A stretch of DNA of 64,000 nucleotides, taken from contig NC_074726.1 of the NCBI RefSeq assembly GCF_947242115.1, positions 16,103,825 to 16,167,824 of the forward strand, given 5' to 3'. Shown here piece by piece: positions 1 to 12,700 of the stretch. The translations under genes and the position numbers were made by a program. The notes beneath the pieces were generated by a model that saw only the letters and a program-made list of their open reading frames with translations, ran no database searches and was not told where the DNA came from. This DNA is from Biomphalaria glabrata. Taxonomy: Eukaryota > Mollusca > Gastropoda > Planorbidae. Position 1 is the stretch's first letter; each line of letters begins with the position of its first letter.

Positions 1-16
1 GTTGACCAAAGAAACA

Positions 17-52
17 GATAATCATCAGCCCTATATATCGCAAGGTCTGAGA
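17..52 (+). repeat. SINE 3' tail fragment
   Basis: The stretch matches the 3' end of the tRNA-derived SINE seen at 36851-37096 and 42129-42385: a CATC-TGCCCTATA-CGCAAGGTCTGA type tail. Only the last 35 or so bases are present. It is recognised by similarity to the other copies in this window. Confidence 0.6.
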
Positions 53-1497
53 GTTCAATGAAATCAATCTCTCAATAGGAACTATACTTTTATTTTTACT
101 TTACAATAACATGCTGACCATTCAAAGTGTTTCCATACAGAGAGTGGCTGTATAATGTAATGCCCTATGTTTTCTCCAATACATTCTTAAAAGATTGTCA
201 TCAATTTCTCATCACAAAAATTGTCAGAAGATTTACGTCCAAGGCCAATGAAAGGAAATAGAATGGAAACAACAAGGGCCTTCACTTGACACCATGTCCT
301 CTTGTAGTTGTCTGCCTTAGGCGATTGATTTCATTGAACTTTCTTTCGATACTTTTATCACCTAGGCGATTCTATCAATTCTTTGAGACGTGGTTCATGA
401 AGTCCTTCACCGTCAGAGACAGGTTTTCATTTGTTAACCAGAAGACATACTTTTTCTTGTATTATATCTGGTGCGCCATTTGTAACCGCGCCATCATTTG
501 GCCACGCCTGCTCTAGACTAGGGATTAGGTCACGTGGTCGTTAAAAAATGCTCACACTAATTGGTGAATGACTTTGAATCACTTTTCTACTCTCCATTTT
601 GACTTATTACCATCGTCTGCTCCGAGACCTGGAAGTTCACAGACTCCAGATCCCAACATATGGCGCCAAAATTTAATTTCAAAGTGATTTCCTTTAAGGG
701 AGTTTCTGGTCTCAGGGCGCCCTTGTGGGCTAGCCAGTTTTTTTTTTTTTTTAACCCATACAACTATGGACTTTAACTTGTAAAAACTAAACCCTACCTT
801 TAAAAAAAATTGAAAACTTCGCTACGCCGCTGACTTGTAACAAAGCTTTTCTCCTCTTTGAGTTCTGCAACCCACGTGACTTCATTGTCTAGAAACCAGG
901 AAAAACAATAACTTCAGAAAACTAGGACAGAGAGGAATGTGTAAGGAGTGGGTTGTTATTCTTTTGCTCCCTCTCCCTCCCCACTCAATCTCTCCTCTTT
1001 AGGACGTCAGCCTTGAGGCTTGTCTCGAGAACATGAAAGGCTGAGGAGAGCAGTGTAAGGTGCTTAGCGGGGCGGCACATCAAAGGCGGGACTGAAATAC
1101 CTGTCGAGAGGTGGTCTGCAGACTGCAGCTTAGATTATAGAGCCTTCCTTTCTCTCTATCCATTCCACTCTGCCCTTATTAGTTGGGCCCATGTCACTTC
1201 TCTTCAGTCCAAAATCTGGTTGCAAATCATCTCCCCCCCCCCCCAAAAAAAAAAACAGCAACAACAATTATCATTTATTTTGAGAGCCCCAAAGTGTTCA
1301 CCTGCACGCTTTGTCAAAAGTAACAACCTAGTGGTCAGAACACTAGAAACTGATGGACAAACTGGCAACAGAAAATTGGACATCGAACTAGTCACGGTCA
1401 AAGTTTATTCGCTACAAATAACACTTCACGGTGTATTTATATTTTTAAAAAAGGCAGATGCCACGAAGAAATAAAAGAATGCAATATATATATATAT
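53..1497. other. Non-coding stretch, no gene recognised
   Basis: The stretch has mixed base composition with homopolymer runs (T run near 740, C and A runs near 1230-1255). I see no exon with convincing protein similarity; the short open frames lack recognisable domains. A TA microsatellite sits at about 1483-1501, right at the 3' end of the neighbouring LINE fragment. Confidence 0.5.
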
Positions 1498-1985
1498 ATA
1501 TACAGTTCGTCCATCGTGGTTCGATGATGACCACTTTGTCATCCAGGGGGCTGAGGGTTTGCACTGGGGATTTAAGCCTCCTCATGTGGCTGGTAAGACC
1601 TATGTGAGCCCGGAATGTTCGGCCGCACACTAGGCAGGTTATTCCAGCTGGAGCTAGTGTCATTGGCCTTGCTTTTCTTCTCTGGCGTTTTTCTTCTGCC
1701 AGCGTTGTTCTCTTTTCCTCAGCAACCTGTGCGCCAGTTTTCACAGCGCTACGCCATGATGCTCTGTCATGTGCCTCTGTCTCCCAGGTGGCTGGGTCTA
1801 TGCTGAACGTCTTCAGAGAAGCTTTGAGGGTGTCCCTGAAGCGCTTTCTTTGACCACCTTACGAGCGCTTTCCTTCGCTTAGTTGGCCATACAAGAGTCA
1901 TTTAGGGATGCTGCGGTCTTCCATTCTGCAGACGTGTCCTCCCCATCGCAGCTGGGACTGTATCAGGATTGTGTGGATGTGGATC
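1498..1985 (-). mobile_element. LINE 3' fragment, zinc-finger-tailed reverse transcriptase
   Basis: Read on the minus strand, this encodes the far C-terminus of a non-LTR retrotransposon polyprotein. It starts with a QLRWGGHVCRMEDRSIPK block, runs through a WETEAHDRASWRSAVKTG block, and ends in a C2H2-like finger (CLVCGRTFRAHIGLTSH). The same order of blocks is seen in the longer LINE at 23325-25160. The copy is 5'-truncated near 1985 and at least two in-frame stops interrupt it (one after SIPK), so it is dead. Its 3' end runs into a TA microsatellite, a common LINE tail type. The clade is not assigned with certainty; RTE, Ingi or Nimb-like families carry similar tails. Confidence 0.85.
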
Positions 1986-4900
1986 AAATCTTTATTTGAA
2001 TGTCTCTGTACACTAGCAATATTTTTGTCCGATTTGTGGAGTCCAACAAAACAAGGGAAAAAAAGACACAAAATACATTGACAAGATACATTGACAGACT
2101 TTTATTATTTAAACCAAAAAGAAAAAAAGTTTTAATAAAGTCAAAGAAATCTGAGATTTCAACCAAGTCAAAGAAATGTAGAGAACACAAGAAATACAAT
2201 TACAAAGAGATTCCCTTGAACTTTCTTTAGATATAAAAAAGACACTCACCATCTGAACATAATGCCAAGTTTAGGAATAAAACAGAAACTTGGGCCCACA
2301 CACACAAATGAAAGAAAAAAAGAAAAGAAAAAGTTAAAATTAATTAATAACACTAGCACACAAAAGGTGGAACATATATTACTGCTAAAATAAAAATGTG
2401 AAAATTGATTAATGAGCTGAAAATTGTTTTATTTATTCACATTACCTAGATCATTTACAAATTACCTAAACAGAGTGTTCATTACCTAATAGACACTCAT
2501 ATTAAGTGAAAAGAAACAGGATTTATTTGTAAATTACCTAGGCAACCCAAATCCTACTACTAATCCTTATCCCTACCATACCCTTAACCCTAACTCTAAC
2601 ACTAATCCTAATCCCTAAAATAATCTCTAACAGTACAGAGGCCGTTAATGTGCACATTACCAGGTAAAATGCAAATGATGCACAATAACAAAGCAAGTCA
2701 GGTAATGTGCAGATTTACTAGGTAATCTACAGATTTAGAGATTTTGCACTCTAAAAGTAGCATATCTATAAAAACGCATCCTAAAAAAAATTATAAATAA
2801 ATATTGTACATAATAAAAACATTCATTTATATATAAATATTGTACATTATAAGCACATTGTTTCAATTCAATTAATAATTCAATGAAATGTTTTGAAATA
2901 GAAACAGACTTAAGACAGCTTTGAAATGAGCACAACCAAAGGGACATAATAAGTAGGCTTACATCTTGAGCTGGAAACTAAGTATGACTTCTTCAACAAC
3001 ATTGAAATACTGCAGCACTATCCAATCATTAAGAGAGGTATTGACATATAGAATCATTCAACTATCAGGCATAGGCATGTAATGAACAATAAATATTCTT
3101 AGGTTTTACCAAAACCCAAATGACATAAAAATGACTATACAAAATATAAAAAAAGAAAAACCAACAAAGCCCACAAATTCAGTACTATAAACAAATCCTA
3201 GAATGGCTAGTTGCTCAAAGACTATGTATCATCCAATTCAATAAGAGCATTTCAAGATTTTCAATGCTACAATTCATACATTAATATTCCAAACAATGCT
3301 AAGTACTCATGGAATACAAGTGGATTTTGGAAGCTAAATAGGCTGCACTTGGATTACTTATTGGAAGGCTGATGACAAAACAACAGATTTATCTGATTTA
3401 GATGGATGTCAAATAGAATCATTCTAATCAATGGTATTGCACTTCTGATGAACAAAAATTGATACAATTTTTTATCTTAAGAGTTTATCTTTTAACACCA
3501 TTTATGACTAGAAGAAATTACAGTGGTTAAAGATACACTCCAAAGTAAGATGTCAAGCCATATGTGTATAACCAGCAATGAGAAACTCCATTGCTATTTA
3601 CAAACCATTAGAATCAAATCAAGTCAACCTAAATCCTTGTTCATCCTAATGAATATGTTATACAGTACACATATGTTTGAGTCATTAGATGCACAGAGAC
3701 ATTGAAATCAAGTTAGCACAAATAAAAAGAAGAGATTATAGAACTATAAATATCTAGAGAAATATAAAAATTATAATCATTGCAGGTTCTTCAAGAAAAA
3801 GATTTGCTGAAATGTACAACAAATAACAACAAAACTTTAAAAACTCCAATAAATGCTAAAAAATAAATAAAATATACATTATTTCAAAAACTATTATTTA
3901 CAAACACATTACACTAAAGGCATAAACTGTTCATACATCACAATACAGGGCAAAAGCTAAAGAACAACACATTATCTAAAGCAATGTAAAGTGAAGAAAT
4001 AAAGTCCTGCTTGTTTTAATATCATCTTAGCTTTAGGAATAAAAAAAAATGATCTTAGAATAACATTTAAGTTACTTAGTATTAATACCATGACCATGTT
4101 AACAAAAATAGGGAATGTTTAACATCAGTAAATGAATTAGTTGCCACACTGACTATATGTTGCCATGACAATAAGCAGTTGCCAAAGGTACTGTTGTCAT
4201 GCCAGATCATATTGTCATGCAATAATGTCCTAAAGAAACATGGTCATCACATTCACCTCAGTCAATCAATTTTTCTCCTTGAAGTAGGGCATTTTGGCAA
4301 CTCAGTTTTGGTGACTGACATTTTGGTGCTAAATATTGTAGATGTATACACATGTAAATACACCTTTCAAAACATTAATACATGTTGTTTTTTTGCAAGC
4401 ACAATTCTAATCTAATAATGTATTTGACATCTTATAGTTCACAATATTTAAGTGAAACTTTTTCTAACTTATTTTCTTTTAAATAAAGGGACCTTTTTTG
4501 CATATATTCTTTTAAATATTTAGGCCCTAGTTTTCCCTTTTAAAATGTATAGTATAAAAGGTGTTTTATGAAACGTCCATAAAACTCCTCAAGCCAAAAG
4601 GGTCATGGTGAAAACAACAGCACCAACACATAATATGCTTTTTGTTTCTTTTGAATATTCCTTTGTCATTGTTTAGAATTCAAAATCTAAACTTAAAATG
4701 AAAGTGAATTATTTATTACAAACATATATAACAAAAAATGTGTTTTAAAAAAATATAGGCCATTATGTAGATACAATCTTATATATTTCAATGACATAGC
4801 AGCAGTATGTTACCACAGATTTGATGTAGCTTACGCTTACATTTAATATATACATATCAACATTTGCATATCTTTAGCAAGACAAAGTTGTGTGAAAAGT

Positions 4901-6435
4901 ATAACTATATAAAGAAAGATGTAAAAGAGAGATTCAAATCTGAACATAATATCAGACACCAACAAATGCAGCAACTTTGTCAAGATCAAAATGGAATGTC
5001 TTTAGTCAATAAGACAATCTCTTTTTTTTTTTTAATTAAAAAAAAATAATATATATCTAAAAAAATGAATATGGCAAGGGTAAAAAATACCCTACAATTT
5101 TGTGTAAATAGCATGAGTAATCGTTTAAGGCATATGGTAAGCCAATATAGTCTTTTCAAAAGTCAATAAACTAATGCTGACAATGATTCTATCAAAAAGA
5201 AATAATAGGCAGACAAAGATATTAAAGGCACTGAGATTTGGGCTCTCAACAGAAAAACCAAAACTGCTTTTAATATGATGTGTTTGGAAAAAAACAAACA
5301 CTTGCAGTTTTTACAGTAACTACCTTGTCAGTGTAATATTTTGTGTCTTAATTAAATGTTGTGCCAGAGTGTAGCAACACTTCAGATGGTATGAGTAAGG
5401 TCAGCAAGTCATCAGACATGACACAGACATATTCACACTCACACAAATATCTTCATTAAACTTCAACATTTATAAACATGTCTAAAAGCAAAGAGAAAAA
5501 TGTGCACTATTAAAACAAGAAATCAACAAATGCATTCCTCTATGAAACAAAACATTTTTGTTCATGGTTCAAGGTTTGTTGACTAGTGGAAGGAACTATT
5601 AGTACCAATATCATTCGCTTTGTTATCAACAAACAATCAGTGTAATAATACTACTAAGGTCTTGTTCAATCCAATAAAGGCTAGATATCCCAGTTTTAGT
5701 TAGCTAGATGATATAAGATACACATTTTGCCACAATGTTTGCTCAAGCTCTCTTTTATGTTTTTTTAAAATTTAAAATAAAATTGAAAGTAGTTGGTATA
5801 GTATAGTTAAAGTAGAACATGGAAGACCTTTGACATTCATAAGTATGTATATAGTATAGTCTATTTATTGCATAATATCTTTATCATTTGACATTTTGAG
5901 GTAGGACAAACTAAGAAATTCACATGTAAACTGTAAAGTAGGGCCTTAGAGGAATAGGCTCTGGTAATTTGTTCCAATTAAGAGGCCTAAGATAGTTCTT
6001 CCCTCTAGTCCTGTAAGCATTCACAAACAGTATACAATGAGACAAGGAGAAATTAAAAAAAAAAGATGGAAACTTCTTTTTTTTCCCATCTGATATCTAC
6101 AAAAAAGAAAATTACAATTTATGCTAATATTGTTGGTAATTCTTCTAGCCTACTGACATAGTTATGGGTATTCTGAAAGCTTATATTTTATGTATTATAG
6201 ATGATGACAGATTTTTCAGATTTTTTTTTTACTGGCTTGCAGAAATGTGTACTAGACTGAAAATGTGACTTATTCTACTAAAGGAAAAAAATAAAAGGTT
6301 GTAGGAGACTCTCTAAACCTCGAATAAAGTAAAACAAAAAAATAAAATAAAAGGCCAATGTTTATATGTGCGACTATAAATCAAAGATGCTGGATACTTA
6401 GGATATCTAAACAATATCAAGTTTAAAAAGCTGGT
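1986..6435. other. AT-rich intergenic region downstream of innexin 1
   Basis: About 4.4 kb of AT-rich DNA lies 3' of the innexin stop codon. It may include the 3' UTR, but I cannot fix a polyadenylation site. Repeated ATTACCTAG and GGTAATGTGCA words occur at about 2440-2735. No protein-coding exon or RNA gene was recognised. Confidence 0.5.
2545..2625 (+). repeat. Degenerate telomere-like repeat
   Basis: A run of CCCTAA/CCTAAT-like hexamers (CCCTTAACCCTAACTCTAAC and variants) resembles a decayed interstitial (TTAGGG)n tract. Fewer than six units are exact, so origin from a telomere is only a suggestion. Confidence 0.45.
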
Positions 6436-6712
6436 TTAACCCTGGACTGCAGATCCATCCACAGATTTGGGCTTGCTGTTGGCAACAGAGAGTTTCTCCT
6501 TCAAGTTCTCTTGTCTGAAGTTTGACCACAATACTTTGATGAGGTCCATCAGAACTAGCTCACTGGAGTTGTTGCCTACAGACCGCAGAAGAAAGACACC
6601 ATCATCACGAAGGTAATCATGCACAAACCTTTTGAACAATGTCTTCTCTTTCCTAGACTCCTCCTCACCTAATATCATCAGGTACTTGTCAATAAAATGT
6701 TCACGTCTTTTG
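6436..6712 (-). CDS. Innexin 1, exon 7 (C-terminal tail)
   Basis: The exon begins after TTTGATAG and joins exon 6 in phase 2 to make LFSKRREHFIDKY. It encodes the cytoplasmic C-terminus including LFKRFVHDYLRDDGVFLLR, a block conserved in innexins (paralogue: LFKKFVRNYLRTDGVFMMR). TAA stop at 6438-6436. Confidence 0.92.
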
Positions 6713-9700
6713 CTATCAAAGAAAGAAAACAAAATACAAAATTGTTAATCATTTTAGTTTTTAGCAAATTTTGAGCTGCTGTAGTAAATTAATAATAATA
6801 ATAATTTAATTTATAGAGGGCTTTTAACAAACATAATGACTCAAGGTGCTGTAATAATATTACAAACGTAACCATTAGAGTTAAAATGACAAGTCTTAAT
6901 GTTCTCCTTGAATGTAGTGAAGCATGTAGTCTGTCTGAGATGAATGGGGAGTGAGTTCCAAACCTTTGGTCTAGCAACTGAAAAAGCCCGCAAATTGTAA
7001 CTTTTGGGAGGAAACGTGGCAACAGCGTTGCATCCATGGATTGCAGAGCTATCTGAGGGATATATGGAGTGATCAGCTTGCTAAGGTACAAGGGCATTTC
7101 TTATTGTAGATGCCACCTTATAGTTAATTCTCGCTTTCACAGGAAACCAATGGAGTGTGCACAAGAGAGCAGTAGCAGAATCTCATCTTGTTTTTTGTAG
7201 GAATATTCATACAATGTTGTTCTGAATTCGCTGCAGCTTGTCATCTGGTATATATGCAAGCATGGCGTTACAGTAGTCAAGGCTGGAAAGTATGTATGCC
7301 ACAGCTAGCTTTTTTGTTGACTCTGTTGTCTAATATGATCAGATTTGGACTAATCTGCACAGCTGCAGATAAAAACCCTTGCAGACCAGACAAATCTGTG
7401 GGTTGAAAGATAGTGTTGAGTCAAAGAAAACTCCAAGATTGCAAACTACATGAACAAAAGGAACCTCCTGGTAGTTTGTGATAAAAATCTGTGCTCTCAA
7501 CTTTTGTGATGCTGTTTCGAGTGTGCCAATCTTAATTATTTCTGTCTTGTCTTCGCTCATCAGCATTCTCAACCATCCAATTGCTCACCCTTGCAATAGT
7601 ACTACTGAATTGCTGCCAGATGCGACACCTCTGAGGGTACTGTGGAATCTTACAACTGTTAACAATTAGACAAACATTTCTTTGCAATGGTTTCTATGTA
7701 ATTTTCAAATGTATACTATAAGGAGATTGGACCTTGGAATGTAAGTCACCATAAGAAAATGGAAGGGCTGAAATTATTAGACATTCCAAATACAAATATG
7801 GCCAAAACATTTTGTATTATTCTTTAAATGGCAACCAGGGTAAAGAAAACTTATTAAAATCATGCTTGTAGATGTCCACATTGGATTATTTTTGGATAAC
7901 ATTTCCAACATTGCAAGGAAATTCACTTTATTCAATAAAAACTTGTTGCTATGGTCATGAAATGCCATATTTTGCTTTGCTAGAAACAATGTGGTATTAA
8001 GTAACTTGTTCAAAATGTTACTCTATTTTTGTTTCTTATTGACACCAATGATAGCAATGACTGTCCAGTCATTTTTTTTAAAATTCTAAGTGCGACAGCC
8101 AAAAGTATTTTCCATTTTTCAAAGGTTAACAAATATTCTTCATATGTATTGTGATATTTTGGGAATATGGAAGAAGACTGTCATCATTTGATAAACACTG
8201 ACAATAGTTTCTGCTCCTGATGTAACTATGTTTTTTAATAGCTTTGATGAAACAGTTTTTAAAATTAAAGCAATGTTCATCTCCATGCAGCTAATACAAA
8301 GCTGAAAGTACAGTTTAACATTTGCTGGTGATATAAGGTATAGTATAATATTTTAAACATTGTTTCAAACAAATTATTTGAAGCAGAAAACATTATAAGC
8401 ACCATAGATCTATGCAATGCTAGTGCATAATCATATTAAGGTATCTAGCCACTGACAATTATTTTTTGAAAATTGCCTACTTTGCAAAAATGCATTTTTC
8501 CCTCTTGGGTGTCATCCCGTTCAGCCTACACCTCCCTAATGATGCCACTGGTTGAGGGACAGAATGCTTCTCATTGTTAAATTAATTACCATCTTAGCAG
8601 CTATGTACCTGAAGAGTGTGTCATAGGTCCACTTCCAAAAGTTGACCAATGAAGCAATCCCAAGGAAGAAGAGCCAAAACCATGTGACAGCAAAAATTTT
8701 CTCAATGAACAAATTGATGCTCAAAACACACTGAAACAATGAAACAAAACAAACTCAAGCTTACATTAGTTGGCAAGAGCAAGCTAGAAACAAGAACATA
8801 AATAAACACTTTAAAAAAAAAGATATATCAAGTGTAATTGTGTCAATTATTTTGGATGAATCATGTAATTAAATTTGTAATAGATCTAGACTAACAATAA
8901 TATATCTTTTGGGGAAAAAAAGGAGGAGGGGAGAATGGGGTATCTGGGTGAATGTTACCATGATGGCTTTTTAAATACATTAAAAAAAAAAAAAGTTGCA
9001 TGTCTTGAATTAGAACTCAAGGGCTTGAGACTCCTCAAGGGGACTCATTCAACATGTACCACCTCAAGGGGACTCATTCAACATGTACCACCTCAAGGGG
9101 ACTCATTCAACATGTACCACCTCAAGGGGACTCATTCAACATGTACCACCTCAAGGGGACTCATTCAACATGTACCACCTCAAGGGGACTCATTCAACAT
9201 GTACCACCTCAAGGGGACTCATTCAACATGTACCACCTCAAGGGGACTCATTCAACATGTACTACCTCAAGGGCACTCATTCAACATGTACCACCTCAAG
9301 GGGACTCATTCAACATGTACCACCTCAAGGGGACTCATTCAACATGTACCACCTCAAGGGAACTCATTCAACATGTACCACCTCAAGGGGACTCATTCAA
9401 CATGTACCACCTCAAGGGGACTCATTCAACATGTACCACCTCAAGGGGACTCATTCAACATGTACCACCTCAAGGGGACTCATTCAACATGTACCACCTC
9501 AAGGGGACTCATTCAACATGTACTACCTCAAGGGCACTCATTCAACATGTACCACCTCAAGGGGACTCATTCAACATGTACCACCTCAAGGGGACTCATT
9601 CAACATGTACCACCTCAAGGGGACTCATTCAACATGTACCACCTCAAGGGGACTCATTCAACATGTACCACCTCAAGGGGACTCATTCAACATGTACCAC

Positions 9701-12700
9701 CTCAAGGGGACTCATTCAACATGTACCACGATAACTGTTACAAACAATTTCTTACGAATAGAAATTAACTAATTGGTTAATTTTTTTTTTATTGATTCTT
9801 CTTTGTCAGGTACAAGAAATAATTGTGCAAAAAATAAACTTGATCCAAGATCAGATGTGAGAGAAATAATGTGTACAAATTTTTTAACAGGCATACAGAG
9901 TGAGTTGATAGAAGCTTTGTAAAGAAAACTCAAATATATAAAGTAAATAAAAGTGAACTCGTGAGCACAATCCTGGTGTACCTGAAGAGAAAAGTCCTGT
10001 ACATTCTGTAGCTGCCGAATCTCAAAATCACACATGACCACTCTAGGGAAGTGGTCAATATCCACCCATTTGCCATTTAAGTGTCTCATGACATCAAATC
10101 CATAAGTCCAGTAGTTAAACTAATAAAGACAAAATGAAACAAGTTTCTGTAAGAGACCACAGAAGAAAAACAAGGAGTATGGCCCAAACATGTGACGACT
10201 TTTTGGGTTCTAAGAAAAGAAAAATTGATTTCAGAAGCAAAGAAACTTACATCAACATCATTGATGGGACTATATTCATCTTCTTACTATTAGGCAATGC
10301 TTAGATAGTAGATATCTATCTATAGCTAAAGAATTTTTTGTAAATGTACATAATGTAAAATACAAGTTAAAGTGAAAATAACTAGAACAATTAAGGCTTA
10401 AAAAAACTTGATTCAAAGAATGAAATCACATTTAGAAAATATTTTAAATTATTTACTTTACCATTTCATATAACTAGTTGTTTTCATTTTTACATCTTTA
10501 ACAATTTGGCTCAACAAAATTTGAAGATATTGGAACATGCTGCTGGTGTAAAAGTAAAAAACTATTTTAGCTACGCTGACAAAAAGACTTCCCAACTGCA
10601 CATTACATCATATCGCTCCATAAAGATCAAAATGTGAAGCTTATGGTCACACCAACACACTCTCTACTATGCATACTTAGAACTTCTAAAGTAAGCAGCT
10701 TAAACAAGAATGATTAATAAACTAGTTAATGTAACAATTATTCAAGCATGTCCAAACCTTTAGGAAGGAAGACAAGAGAAGAAACTGGGAGATGACATTG
10801 AGCACATTGAGTAGCTTGATGAACAGAAACAGCCCAGTCAGATAGGTCCCCTGCCTTTTTCCAAAGGCAAAACAAAGCACACTAGACATCTTCTCTTTCA
10901 CCCTGACAACAACATTGTACTGAAATACACAGGAAAAGTTTAGTCAGAGAATGCAATCATGTCAGCTTTTAATAAATTGACGACATAAAGAGACATGGTA
11001 ACTTATAATTAAAGCTGACATTGTAGCTAAAAACCTTGTCACATCAAACAGGAGTTTGTGGACACTGTAGAGCAGACAGTTACATTGGGTATCTGCTGAG
11101 CAAAGTAATGCTAAGTCAATGTGCTGACTCTAAAGACATAAAGTTACCCATAACAAACTGTATTTTCTTGTAATTAATGGAGGCATTTTTAAATAGCTAC
11201 TTCCCAATTAACTTAATTTATATATTTACTATGAATGATGTAATGCTATGTGGTTCCTTATGTAGCTTAGTCAAATTGTCTCTTTAAATCTAGCAAGTAC
11301 TTATATAACATAAGCCTACCAGCCTATCAAAATTCATTAAAAGCAAGTAAAGTATAGCTTAGTGATATTTCATTGACAGATTGGAACACAGACTACAGTA
11401 TCTAAATGTTGAAAATCAAAAATTTATCTAAAATGATTTGAAAATATTGTTAGTATCTAGATCTGTTAGCAAGTCCTAATTGTAATTTAAAAAATTACAA
11501 GTTTAAACTTTTTATTGAACTCTATTAATTAGTGAAAATAAAAACTTCATTAAAAGGAATACACATAATATATACTAGTTTATTAAGAATTTGTTAATAA
11601 TATTATTTTTTATATACAATATCACTCTGTCACCCAGGTAATGAAAAGCCATAACAGTGACAAAATCTGTTCAGACTGAATGCAGATACATGGTATTTTG
11701 AATATTCTGAGATTTCTTTGTTTTGTTTTTTCAATAGATTATTTTTTTTTAAATCAAACCTTTGGATTTAATGATGTAAAACATTGACTCCAGTAATCAT
11801 TTTAACATCTATGTATTTCTTGTCAAAGTTCTGTTGCAGGTTGAGAAAACAAATCCCTCCCAGCAACCCAAACACCAAGAAAACAGGGACATTTTTTTTT
11901 CTATATCTGGCTGCTGAAATGGTTTAAATATTTGCAAATGGATCCGTTGGATTTTATTTTGGGAAAGGGGGGGGGGTAAATTGATTTTCTACTTGGAAAA
12001 CAACCTGTTTATTTGTATTAAAAAAAAAAAAACACGCCAAAAAAAAAAAAGCATATTAGTTGTATAAAAAAAAGAGTTATTAAATCAAAAAGCCAGACAT
12101 TTATTGTCAGCACAAACTATTTCTCATATATAAGCTATGAAAACATTAAGTTGAAATACATACAGCTGAGGATCTGAAAGAGCTGCACTACATGGTGGGG
12201 GGAGACCAAAATAAAAATGTCTACATTAAATGCTTTCACTTGGGATCAACTGGTAAGAGTTGACAATAATTTCAAAATAGATTCATTTCTCCTTCCCAAT
12301 TGTGCCTATTTTTTATTATTATTAATTAAAACATGTATTTCAATTTTACTAAAGATCCTTTGCACATTTATACTCATCTAGTCTTTACTCTTAATGTTTC
12401 TGGTTTCACTTATCCAGTTTAGGTAATCAATCCATCCTGTACCAAAAACTCATTTTAAAACATTAAAAAAAGAAAGAAAAATAATAGAAAAGTCATGTCA
12501 CTGCCTACAGAAGTGGCTTTTGGTATTTAAAAATTTAAGATTGATTGAGTGTACTATTAAAGAGCCAAGCACGGTAGTTTTAAGGTTGGTATAGGGAAAT
12601 ATGCTAACATTTCTATTTATCCAGGTAGCAAGTGATTCAAATGGCAGTGTTTCTACCAAAACTAGACAGGGAGGAGTATCAATTCTGGCAGGTCATCTCA

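Noticed and set aside
1204-1474. Short overlapping ORFs around the poly-C/poly-A run
   Set aside because: Low-complexity driven, no similarity to known proteins.
2545-2625. True telomere or chromosome end
   Set aside because: The repeats are degenerate, short and flanked by ordinary sequence on both sides.
9033-9728. CRISPR array (29-bp repeats)
   Set aside because: The repeat length is CRISPR-like, but there are no spacers: units are directly adjacent. The genome is eukaryotic.
8935-9772. Three overlapping open frames of 226-277 codons on the plus strand
   Set aside because: They are translations of the 29-bp minisatellite in all three frames (HSTCTTSRGL, PPQGDSFNMY and similar), with no domain and no splice logic, inside an intron of a gene on the other strand.
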